The notes under the pieces are model-generated. The model had not been told where the DNA came from. It did not search any database and was given only the letters and a program-made list of their open reading frames with translations. The position numbers and the translations under genes were made by a program. 64,000 nt of DNA, from contig NC_085887.1 in assembly GCF_035222375.1 (NCBI RefSeq), positions 1,835,501-1,899,500 of the forward strand, given 5' to 3'. The stretch is from Podospora pseudocomata (Eukaryota; Ascomycota; Sordariomycetes; Sordariales; Podosporaceae). Below are positions 25,252 to 35,001 of this stretch, piece after piece. How positions within the stretch are numbered: the stretch's first letter is position 1; each line of letters starts with the position of its first letter.

Positions 25252-25398
25252 ACCAACACTGTCAACACATAAAAAAAAAAAACACGCTTCCCATTCCAAC
25301 GCTACACCCCTGAACTAACCCCCCCCCCCCTATCTCCCCCAACAACCCTCAACCCCCTCCTACCCCAAACCTCCCCCAAAACCTCCCCCATCCTCCCC

Positions 25399-25833
25399 TT
25401 ACAAACCTCCACCGCCTCCTTCCCCCCTCCAGCTCATCCCCACCCTACAATTCGGACACGTAGCGCTCTCCTCCTTCAACCATCGTCTTATACACCGTCC
25501 TACAATTCATCTCGTCAGCCCCCTTTCCCTTTTTCCCTCCTCCCTCAACATAACTCACCACAAAACCAATGCCCACACCCCGGCAGCGTCACCACCACCC
25601 TTCCCTATCCCAATCCCGTAAAATAACCCCCAAACAAATATTACACCTCACCTTTTCCTCTTCATTGTTAAAAACTGCCAAGTAACTCGGTATGCGGGGT
25701 GAAATAACGGGCAAGTTGGCTAGAATTCTTCCGTGGCGACGGGGTGCGGGGGTGCGGGTGCGACTTCGATTTCTGAGTCTGCGGAGAGGGAAGGGAGGGT
25801 GGAGAGGGACGAGGAGGACGAGGGGGAGGACAT
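25399..25833 (-). pseudogene. RING-finger gene, damaged (RING locus 2)
   Basis: The start resembles a gene: ATG at 25833, then MSSPSSSSSLSTLPSLSADS. The frame soon stops, and the RING pieces VRCNICLGVI and VVVTLPGCGHWFC lie in different frames. Across a clean 59-bp intron (25558-25500, GTGAGT donor, CTGAC branch point) comes GRCIRRWLKEESATCPNCRV. All the zinc ligands of a C3HC4 RING can be found, but at least two frame changes are needed. The motif LPGCGHWF-x-x-C-x-x-RWL matches locus 1, 0.7 kb away on the same strand, which suggests duplication. Confidence 0.5.
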
Positions 25834-27409
25834 TTTGGGCTGCTATGTGATGTGGAGTACTGACAACCGATATAAAGAAGAGATGTTAACCCAAAAAACA
25901 TGCGGATGGGAAAGAGGTTGTCGTCGTTGTTGTGAAAAGTAAAAATTGTCGTTGTGAAAGAAAACTACCCCAAAAAGAATCATTTCCGCGTCTGCGTCTC
26001 TGTTTGTCCTGCAGGAGGTGTTGGCAAGATGTGGAAAAGGCAGGAGCGAGGTTGAAGGGGGGGTTAGACATGTGGTAAAGGAGAAGACAGAAGGAAGTAA
26101 GTCATCGGTCGACGAGTTGGATCATATGGCAGGTGCTTATCATGGGCAGCTGCTTCGCTTGGAGAGTCACATCTTGGGTTATGTCCTGTCGAGGTTGGAG
26201 AATTCATATAGTGTATGTTTGGTATGAACTAGAAAGTGAAAAACTGAGAGTTGATGAGCATGCTGTGGACAAGAACACAGATGAAATATCAAGGTCTTGA
26301 CAAATAGTCAACCCTTTTGCAGTCTATTGGACCCTTGACTATAACCCAAGGCGTATGAGCTGTGCTTAAAAGCTTCTTCATTGTCCTGAAAAATGTGTTG
26401 ACAATCTTCAGATGCAGATCAACCGTCTTCAAAGGCATTTCCCATCCTGGATCAGTGTTGCTGGCCGGCCGGGTTGAACTGGGCAGACACATCTTGAGAG
26501 GTAAGTTCACACGAGTATAGGGTTGCTCTAGTGCAGCCAATGTTTATCGTCAAAAAGAAGAAAGCTATCACGAGTTTCGCAATATTAAAGTGAACCATGT
26601 CCATCTCTCTCCAAGCGTCGTCTCTTCCCAGCAAGCCACCACTTACACCCTCCTCACTGTCCAATCACCATCCAGCCCCCTGGACCCATCAGGATGGCGC
26701 TGGTCCACATCCTGCCAAGTGCCAGGTGTGGATCTGGGTCAGAACCTCAAGGCTACTTCCACGAGGCTTGAAGTTTCCAGTCGACATTAATTTGGAATGA
26801 GCAAGTGCCAGAGAGAATTCTTCTCGAACAAGGTTTGGACACCAAAATACACAAAAGGTAATGGTAGCTGCGAGACAAAATCAGGTTCGTTGGATTGAGC
26901 TATAGCGCGAGTCCGAGATTCACCACCAGATAGGTGCTCGCGAGGCTATCTCCAGCCCTGTTGTCAAGTGTAACACGGCTCAGGCCACACCGCCTAGTTG
27001 AAGTAATGAGGAACAAGAGGATAGGTACAGGGCAACGGGCAGCGGTGAAGCATCGATGGCGAAGGCAGAAATTCCCAGAAAATATGCTGTCTAACAAAGA
27101 CTCAAATGCAGGCAAGACGAGGCTACATCGCTGAAGCCGTCATCTCTGCCGTCTGCGTTCCCACTCTTCACCAAATACCCCATGCCTCGATAACATAACG
27201 ATAGTTCTCCAGTTTCTCCATGTGTGTGTGCGAGATAATCCCAGACCCAAGGAACCGAACAGACAAAAATGCAACGCAAGAGACAAAAACCAGAGCTCTT
27301 CCCAACGTCCTCTCTCCCTCTCAACTGGTAGAAAGTGAAAGGACCCATCATACCCGAAGTCCAGTGCCGGCAACGCCCATTAAAAACGTCTAGAGGAAAA
27401 AAAATCGAT
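25834..27409. other. Intergenic, no supported gene
   Basis: This 1.6-kb gap holds only short ORFs on both strands without family resemblance. The part near 27124-27409 is probably ATG8 3' UTR. Confidence 0.5.
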
Positions 27410-27995
27410 TTAGGCAGTCTCAAAACCACCAAAGGTGTTCTCGCCCGAGTATGTGATGTAAAGGAATCTGTGGCATCATCTGTTAGTGCATGGCTTCCTG
27501 ATGAACAAAGCAAACAGAGCTGCACATACCCGTCCTCATCCTTGTGCTCTTCATAGATGCTGCTCATGAGAGCAGCGGTTGGAGGCAGGACCTCATCAAC
27601 GAAGATGAAGATGGCCTTCTCTGGAGAGAGTTTAATCCGTTTGCGAATAACGTAGACGAACTGGCCCACGGTGAGATCGGCCGGAACGAGGTACTTCTTC
27701 TTGTCGATGGTAGCGATGTCGCTCTTTTCAACCTTCTCACAAATAACCTAATAGAGACACACGGATGATTAGAAATGGGCTTGTTAAGATGGGTGGAGGT
27801 GAGTGAAATGGCGGTGCGACCGGTCTCGCTTCTAGGCAGCCAACGGCTCAAGACCGATGATGTCGATGATGGCTTCACCGCCAAAGAGGTTGATGGAGTA
27901 CTTACTGGAATGCGGTCAGCATATTTTTGACGAATGCGCTCGGCCTCGGCCTTGCGCTTCTCAAAGGGATGCTCGTCCTTAAACTTGGATCTCAT
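27410..27995 (-). CDS. ATG8: Autophagy protein ATG8 (LC3/GABARAP family)
   Basis: Three exons (27995-27906, 27747-27530, 27467-27410) give 121 residues, the usual fungal length. It begins [20 protein letters not shown] and continues [39 protein letters not shown], and [19 protein letters not shown]. The last exon encodes [18 protein letters not shown]: Gly116 is the lipidation site, and the five residues after it would be removed by ATG4. Lipidated ATG8 coats the phagophore and binds cargo receptors and expansion machinery. Introns of 158 and 62 bp have canonical ends, and the 62-bp one splits a Gly codon exactly as the protein requires. Confidence 0.97.
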
Positions 27996-29095
27996 TTTGG
28001 CGGGTTGGTTGTTGCTGGCTGTCGGTGTTGGCTGGGTGCTGTGGCTGGGTTGCTAGCAAGTGCTGTGTAGGTGTTGGATGCGGCGTCTGGGTATGTCTGC
28101 AAGGTAAGAGGTCAACAGCTGGATACCTGTCTGGAGAGGAAGGTGAAGGGTGGAAGAAATACCTCTCCTGGGTGATGGAAATGATGGTTGTTGGAGGAAG
28201 AAAGGTCGAGTTGAGTTGAGTTGGAGAAAGGTGATGGCCTTGTTAAGCTGGGGGGGCTTGCGTTGCACGGGTGCTGGCTGCTGGCTGCTGGCGGGCTGTC
28301 TGGCGGACGGAGAGGCGGGGTGCCCAGATGACTAACCAGAGTTAAGCTCCCAGAGCAGTTTAGCGCGTGCCCATCAAAGGTGAATCAGATGGGGCGCTCA
28401 CATGGCGGACGACTGTCACCTGCTCTGGTACCGGTACCTATGGCTTTGTGGCTTTGCGCTTGATCCATGACGCAGCCCGGCTTCTTATCGCTGGGAGCAG
28501 CCTTTAGGTCACCGAGCAGAAGCTAGACTGTTTTGGCTCACCAGAGCACGGTGAGATCCCCGGTATGAATCATCAGGGCTTCCATTTACATTTGCAGCGA
28601 GGCAACCAAGTCCATGAACCTGTGAATACCTTATACTATCTAGATGTCCTCACGACAGAGGACGGGAAGCCATCCATGGATCTCTATCAGGACCGGGAAT
28701 GCCCCGCTTTCCTGCCTGGAGGGTGTGCCTGCAAGGGACGACCCCGCGCCGTGTTCTCAACGTCGCGGTACAAGGAACATGGGGAGGCCCTTGTCCACCC
28801 GGCACAAAATCCCACTTGGGGCTCCGGCAAAGGTCCCGGTTCCCAGGAACCCATTCCGCAGCTCTGGAATCAACGAAACGTTCGATTCCAAAAACCAGAT
28901 CAGCCGAGCCAGAATCGCTTCCAAAAGGGTGGTCTGCGGAGAGGATCTGTCACTCGGCACTGCCCGTAAGCCGTTAACTTGCCCGCCGAGTCTTGAAAAG
29001 TGGCCTCATGTTGGCGCCGAGCATCGTCTGATCCCAAGTACCGAATTGACCAACTCTCCGCCAACGGGCCGGCTTGTATATAAGAGCTCTCGAAC
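27996..29095. other. Divergent promoter, ATG8 / HEM13
   Basis: This 1.1-kb shared upstream region between ATG8 (-) and HEM13 (+) contains open frames at 28565-28969 and 28644-29255 that have no family features and overlap each other, so they are not called. Adjacent GGTACC sites occur near 28428-28438. Confidence 0.5.
29077..29083 (+). promoter_or_regulatory. TATATAA motif close to HEM13 start
   Basis: A consensus TATA box lies only 13 bp before the HEM13 ATG. If it sets a start about 30 bp downstream, transcription would begin inside exon 1. It may instead be coincidental or used with another start. Confidence 0.3.
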
Positions 29096-30376
29096 ATGGC
29101 CTCCCGTCGTCACGCTGCCCGTTTCTTGTCGCAGTTCAAGTTACGTCCTCAATTGGCCTCCAGGAGAAGCCTTTCAACCTTACCCAGCTCGACATCTTCA
29201 AGCTCGACGTTTGTGCCGTGGGCCAGATACGCCGGGTTGGCAGCTTTCGGTCTGATTGCTTCCGTGCCATTAACCTACGCCATGGTATGCTCCCTTTGAA
29301 GCCGCCGCTCGCATCTCAGCAAGCTAACAGCTATCTCCCCCCCCCCCCAGGCCGTCACAGAACCCCTCAGCATGGACTCCCTCAGTCTCGCCGAGCGCGA
29401 CCAGCAACAAAAGAACGAGGGCGTCTCCGAAACCTCCCCCATGCGCCTCCGCATGGAAAAGTTTATCAAGGAGCAACAAGAACAGATTGTAAAAGCCCTC
29501 GAAGAGGTAGACGGAACGAAATTCCGAAAAGACGAATGGCAGCGCAAGGAAGGCGGCGGCGGCATCACCTGCTGCCTCCAAGACGGCAAGGTCTTTGAGA
29601 AGGCCGGCGTCGGCGTCAGCGTTGTCTATGGCACCCTCCCCAAGCCCGCCATCATGAAAATGAGCGCCAACCACAAGAACATCGCCCCCGACGGGGAAGT
29701 CCCCGAGAGCCTCGAGTTCTTCGCCGCCGGCCTCAGTCTGATCGTCCACCCCAAGAACCCCATGGCGCCAACGGTCCACCTCAACTACAGATACTTTGAG
29801 ACGGCCAAGCCGGACGGGTCATCGGGGGCGTGGTGGTTCGGCGGCGGCAGTGATTTGACACCCAGCTATCTCTTCGACGAAGACGCGATACAGTTCCACA
29901 GAGACCTCAAGGAGGTCTGCGACAAGCACAACAAGGATTACTACCCGAAATTCAAAAAGTGGTGCGACGAGTACTTTTACAACAAGCACCGCGGCGAGGC
30001 GAGAGGGATCGGCGGCATCTTCTTTGACGACTTGGATGAAACCGTGTCTGACAAGGAGAACACGTTTGCTTTTATCCAGGACTCGCTCAAGTCGTTTATC
30101 CCGACATATGTCCCTATTGTGCTGAAGCGCAAGGACATGCCTTTTACCGAGGCGGAGAAGGACTGGCAGCAGATCAGGAGAGGGAAATACGTCGAGTTCA
30201 ACCTTGTGCACGATCGGGGGACGTCGTTTGGGCTGAACACGCCTGGCGCGAGAGTGGAGAGCATCCTTATGAGCATGCCGTTGACGGCGAGCTGGAGGTA
30301 TATGCACGAGCCTGAGCCGGGGAGCAGGGAGGCGAGGCTGGTGGAAATCTTGCAGAACCCAAAGGAATGGGTGTAG
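29096..30376 (+). CDS. HEM13: Coproporphyrinogen III oxidase
   Basis: Exons 29096-29284 and 29351-30376 give 404 residues; the 66-bp intron has a GCTAAC branch point and a run of twelve or so Cs before its acceptor. Residues 1-62 form an Arg/Ser-rich presequence plus a hydrophobic segment (YAGLAAFGLIASVPLTYAM), typical of mitochondrial targeting and membrane anchoring. The catalytic domain carries GGGGITCCLQDGKVFEKAGV, FFAAGLSLIVHPKNPMAPTV, HLNYRYFE, GGGSDLTPSYLF and YVEFNLVHDRGTSFGL. The oxygen-dependent enzyme converts coproporphyrinogen III to protoporphyrinogen IX in haem synthesis. The yeast enzyme is cytosolic, so the presequence here points to the mitochondrial intermembrane space, as in animals. 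Confidence 0.96.
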
Positions 30377-30637
30377 TTGAAGGTTTGAAAATCTGAAAAT
30401 TGTATTTAGCGGTTTCATGTACATTAAGTATTGTAACGTCTGGGGGGAATATTGTACAAAATTTGAAAGAAATAGATTTCGAGTTCTGAACTTTATACGT
30501 CGACGGACATGACCAGTGCACGGGGCATCAACCTTTGACTTTCAACTCCAACCACCAGCATCAGCACTTCACTTGGATGCACCCTCTCTTTCTCAAAACG
30601 GAAAAAATCCTCTTCATCCTTGTTAGTTTTCCACAAG

Positions 30638-31357
30638 ATGACCCTACCCACCCCACGACACTTCCTCACCAACCTCATAAACCGCCTCTCCACCATCCCC
30701 CTGGAACCACCTCAACCCCCATCAATCAACCGAACGCCCAACAGCAACGCCCTCTCCCGCATCCCCGTCTCCCACCGCCACCTAATCATAACCCTTCACG
30801 TCCTCTTCCCCAACCTCGTCCTCCCCTCCCTCGACCTCCTCGACCGCGGCCTGGTTCAGAAACTCGCCCTCTCTGGCAAGATCAAATCCGAAGAGCCAGA
30901 AGATGATCAAGCAGAAGATGTGAGAGGCGCGATATACGTGGTGTATTCCACCACCGCCGTCCCGTCCCGCAGACGCAAATCAGTCAAGCCCGACCCCGAC
31001 GATGACAGGGTGGGAAATCGAGAAAACAGCCAAAAATATGTGGTGCATTTACAGGCATGGAACTGCACCTGCGCGGCGTTTGCTTTCTCCATCGTTCAAT
31101 CACTCCTGGACGAACAGCCTCCCCAAATACCACCAGAGTTACACTTGGCAGAAATCACAACAGACGACGACAAGAAAGAATGGGAGTTTGGTGGCATGTC
31201 AACTGATGGGAAGGCCCCAAACGGGGGACAAATCCCCACATGTAAACACCTCCTCGCCTGCCTCCTGGCCGAGAGATGGGGCAATGCGCTAGGGGGGTAC
31301 GTAACCTCCAAACAGGTGGGAAAGGGGGAGATGGCTGGGATTGTTGCTGATGTTTAA
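30638..31357 (+). CDS. SWIM zinc-finger protein, SWS1/Shu2-like
   Basis: A single exon from ATG 30638 encodes 239 residues; the frame is open from a TTG at 30620, but the first ATG is used. The C-terminal half carries YVVHLQAWNCTCAAFAFS followed about 60 residues later by IPTCKHLLACLLAERW. This is the CxC ... CxHxxA signature of the SWS1/Shu2 branch of SWIM domains, which act with RAD51 paralogues in the Shu complex to promote homologous recombination. The N-terminal part is helical (HRHLIITLHVLFPNLVLPSL) and matches nothing else I know. The SWIM motif is clear; the SWS1 assignment is inferred from the CxHxxA form. It is convergent with RPN8. Confidence 0.75.
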   Translation: MTLPTPRHFLTNLINRLSTIPLEPPQPPSINRTPNSNALSRIPVSHRHLIITLHVLFPNLVLPSLDLLDRGLVQKLALSGKIKSEEPEDDQAEDVRGAIYVVYSTTAVPSRRRKSVKPDPDDDRVGNRENSQKYVVHLQAWNCTCAAFAFSIVQSLLDEQPPQIPPELHLAEITTDDDKKEWEFGGMSTDGKAPNGGQIPTCKHLLACLLAERWGNALGGYVTSKQVGKGEMAGIVADV

Positions 31358-31631
31358 TCTTGAGTGGGCGCAGAAGCAAGAATGGAGTCAGAGAAGCTGG
31401 AGGTCAATGTGTAGAACTGGGCCTTCGTGGTCATTAGTTGTGATTCAAAGCAACACGGCTTAGAAACGAGGCATAGTTAAATATTAATAACACGCCCACT
31501 GTGTCCCCATCATCGGGCAAAATCTATGGTTCCTTCTTCGTACAATCATTTCATTTGTATGTGGCTGCGGGCTTGTCTCTGAGTCCCAGTGCTCGCCGTC
31601 CAAGACCCCTAGGTCCACTCACTCAGAGTAT

Positions 31632-32803
31632 TTACTTCTTCTTCTCCTTGCCCTCCTTCTCTTTATCTCCCTCCCTGGCATCCCCGTTCGCCGCTGGGCC
31701 ACCCTCCTTCTTCTCCCCATCCTTCCCATTCGCCGCCTCCTCTTTTTTGGCCGCCTCCTTCTCCTCGGCCTGCTGCCTGTTCTGGTTCTTGTTTTCGATC
31801 AAGTCGTGGAAAGCGGTGATGGCGCGAATCAAACTGCTAAGGTAGATGGCCATGAGCTGGTCGTTGGTCTTGATGCTCATGGCGTGCTGGAGGTCACTGT
31901 CGGCCTTGCCGCCGGATTTGGGCGTCGATAGGTTGGGCAGCAGGTTGAAGATGTCTTGCAGGTTGCCGAGAATCGTGTGGTTGACGGGGAGCTCGCCGTC
32001 AAGGACCTTTTGCAGGTAGATTTGGATATCTCGCAGGCGGAAGTGGAGGCCTTGGAGGGACTGGAGCTGGTTCGTCACGCGGGTGGATAGTGTGCCGACG
32101 GCTACGTCACGAATGTCGCGGAGGAGGTGCTCGACACCGATTTCTTCGGCCTCTTCAGCTTCGATGATGGACGGTATGTGGACAAAGGTCTTGGAAGCGG
32201 TGGTTCCGTCCTGGGAGGAGCAGTCAAGAGGTTAGCTGCTGGGGAGCAATTCGACAGAAAAGAGGCAGCACATACATCCTTGATCTCCTCCGTAGCAAAG
32301 TACGCGTCTGTGGGCACGCCCGACTCCTTTGGCTGGACATCAATGATGACCAGCAATGGGTTGGGGGTGTAGCGCTTGAAGAGCTCGTTGATTTCGAGAT
32401 CCGAGGCCCGCAGCTTGGGGCCGGAATGGTACCACCCTATGAGCTTCTCTCTCGCATTGACCTTCTTGAACATGTCGTTCATGTTCTCGATATAGTTATG
32501 GTCGATGAACCAGACTGTGGGGTCCTTCTCGTCTTCCTCAAAGGGAACTGTGATGATGATGGGCTCAGGTCAGCATGCGATTAGCAGCTGGACGGGTTGG
32601 CGATGAATCCCACCTGCGAAGCTGTTTGACACCCGCACATTCTTGCCATCGTTTTGCCCCAGCAGAACACCGACTACCCGCTTGCTCTTGGACGTGTTGG
32701 CATCGGTACGGTTGTAGTGGTCGACAACGGAGAGGAGGACGAGGGGCGCAACCGAGACGCTGCGCGACACCAGCGAGAGCGTCTCTTGGGTTGTGGTGGG
32801 CAT
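31632..32803 (-). CDS. RPN8: 26S proteasome lid subunit RPN8 (PSMD7)
   Basis: Exons 32803-32614, 32547-32276 and 32210-31632 give 346 residues. It begins [20 protein letters not shown] with an MPN domain containing VVDHYNRTD and [20 protein letters not shown]. The position corresponding to the JAMM metal site reads [20 protein letters not shown], lacking the second His of H-x-H, as expected for the catalytically dead partner of RPN11. The C-terminal helices ([20 protein letters not shown] and [20 protein letters not shown]) join the lid helical bundle. The tail is a long Lys/Glu run. Both introns have good CTAAY branch points, and the exon junctions keep frame. Confidence 0.95.
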
Positions 32804-33434
32804 GTTGCAGTGGGCGAGCAGCACTTGTCGTCGGGGGTGAGGGCGGCGGGCGGCAGGGAGATGTCAAAGTAATGCAATCGGAGCCGTGGTATCGCTGGTG
32901 CTAAAACAGTTGTTGGGTCAAGATGGGACTATTGCAAGTAAATTTGGTTGTTTAGGTCTCTGTTGTCGTCGTCACTGGCTTCGCTGCCTCGCCAGATTCA
33001 AGGTGAGTACCCAATCGGGCTAGCTTCAGGTGCGGGTGGGCTGCTCTGGGTGTCTGGGAAGCGCAAGGCTGCGGTCGAGGCACGGGGCAAGGGCGGGCTG
33101 AGGACCTCACCGCCTGCTTTGTTGGGCAGCTTACATCATCGTAACATCAGTCTGGATGGGGTTAGCGTCTTCTTTTGAGCATCCCCTTTGGTGCTGGTTC
33201 GGCCGGCACTGCATGACAGGTGCGTCAGCCATGGCTTGGCAGGGCCCGGGGTTGATCATCGGCCCATATCAAGAGACAGGCCCCTCCATTCTTTCAAGTC
33301 TGGGAACCATCTCCCCTCCAACATATTGTCAACGTCGACGTAAACACCATTTATTGTATCGCCAGCAAATATTTGCCCGGGAATATCCAGTTCTACTCTC
33401 TTGCCCCGAGAACTACCCAACCAACACCGATACC
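32804..33434. other. Divergent promoter, RPN8 / I9-like gene
   Basis: This shared upstream region of two divergent genes has no supported coding frame. CATCATCGTAACATC-type short repeats and a CT-rich leader appear just before the plus-strand start. Confidence 0.4.
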
Positions 33435-33798
33435 ATGAGAGTCTTCTCTTTCCTTATCGCGGCCCTGACCTTTTTCGCTGGCGTCATTGCCGTGGACATC
33501 CAAAAGTCGGTCCTGATCAGCTACCCCCCCGAGACCCCCGATTCGGTTGTCGACAATGCCAAGAAGGCCATCAAGGATGCCGGAGGAGTCATTACCCACG
33601 AGTACACTTTGATCAAGTAAGTTGCGGTCAGCGTGCAACCACATGTGCAAAGATTCTAACACTGTATTCAGGGGCTTCGCGGCCAAGGTTGGAGAGAAGG
33701 TATTGGAGACTGTTACTGCGTGGGGTGAGGAGTACAAGGTCTCGGTCGAGGAAGACGAGGAGGTGCACATCATGGGCGGCAGCCACATTGGAATCTGA
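33435..33798 (+). CDS. Secreted inhibitor-I9-like protein
   Basis: Exons 33435-33616 and 33672-33798 give 102 residues. The intron (GTAAGT donor, ATTCAG acceptor) splits the Lys codon in YTLIK-GFAAKV. Residues 1-20 form a signal peptide (MRVFSFLIAALTFFAGVIAV). The rest is an I9 propeptide fold as seen in yeast protease B inhibitor Pbi2: KSVLISYPPETPDSVVDNAK, then AGGVITHEYTLIKGFAAKV, and a C-terminal EEDEEVHIMGG. Such domains act as subtilisin propeptide-like inhibitors or chaperones. A free, secreted I9 domain suggests control of secreted or vacuolar subtilases, which is inference. Confidence 0.82.
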
Positions 33799-35001
33799 CG
33801 AAGGCAAAAAACGACAAAGGAAAAGAATCAAGTAACGATGGGTCATGAGGGGCGCCCTGAATGAGGGCTCCTTGTGCGACGATGGACTACACTGATTGGC
33901 GTCATCTGGATGGTTGGGTGGTTGAATAGACCTGCTGGGTCCTGTACACGAGGGTAGTGTTATTGGTTATTCGCGAATTAGTTCTGAATACGTGATGCGT
34001 GTGGTGTGGTGTGGTGTTGAAGATACAGCTGTGTGGCATGGTAAGATGCTTCTACTGACTTATAACCTAACTTGGAACATCGGTACCCAAGGTTGGGGCA
34101 TGAACATCCACAGCCGCGGCTTACTCTTCCAGCAGCTTTGCTCAGTTAGAGGAGCTCATAGCACTCTCGACGAAGGTCTCCATGACTACGAGTCCTGTTG
34201 GCATGGAAACAAACTACCTAGTAAAACAGATTGCCAACGCTCAGTTGAGATCACCTGCGCCGGTGCCATACATACCATTCCCAGCGTTGAAGTTCCTAGT
34301 CAACGTTAGATCCACCAAGAGCCTCGTGGTTCGGATGTGGGTAACAACCACTACCAACACCTCATGGCAAACAGAAAGCTCCTATTTCCGGGTTAAATTA
34401 ATGATAAAGTTAACCAGAAACACAGGAATCGGTACCTATTCATGCATTATTATGGTTACGTGGGAGGTCCATGAGCACTGAGGCCCGGGCCAATCTGTGG
34501 GGAAGTTTTGGCGCTAATCAGGCCTGGAGCTTCTGTAAGGATGTGGCCAGAGCGCATCGTCTCCGACTGAACAATGGCTTCCTCGCTCCGCATCTGAACC
34601 TCGACTCCGACCCGTGCGACCATGAAACGACAAGAGCCCCGATTCAGGCAATAACACTTCAGCATTGTATTGTAAACCACGCCTTGTACCGTGTAAAAAC
34701 CATGGGACTCGAGTCCTTTGCACTCCACGTCCAGCCTTTGCACTCTTGACGTTCGCCATCACCACGGCCCACCCCCTTTAATATACCATCCCAACTTACC
34801 CTTCCTATCTCCAACATCCAGCACCTAGTCGGATACACTCATACCCTACCTAGACGGACTACAGATACCACCTACTACTGCAGGAACACAAACATCACTC
34901 CACCCCGAGGGAATACAGCCCATCTACCAACACCTGATACTGAGATTACACCCACGACTAATCCACGCCGACCTGCCGGCAGCCCGCAGTCCTGTTCCAC
35001 C
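33799..35001. other. Intergenic upstream of Hook
   Basis: This 1.2-kb gap has a GTGTG-rich run near 34000-34018 and short ORFs without features. The last 200 bp are C-rich and fit a Hook leader. Confidence 0.5.

Noticed and set aside
28565-29095. Overlapping plus-strand frames upstream of HEM13
   Set aside because: They overlap in different frames, have no domain features, and lie in the promoter/leader region.
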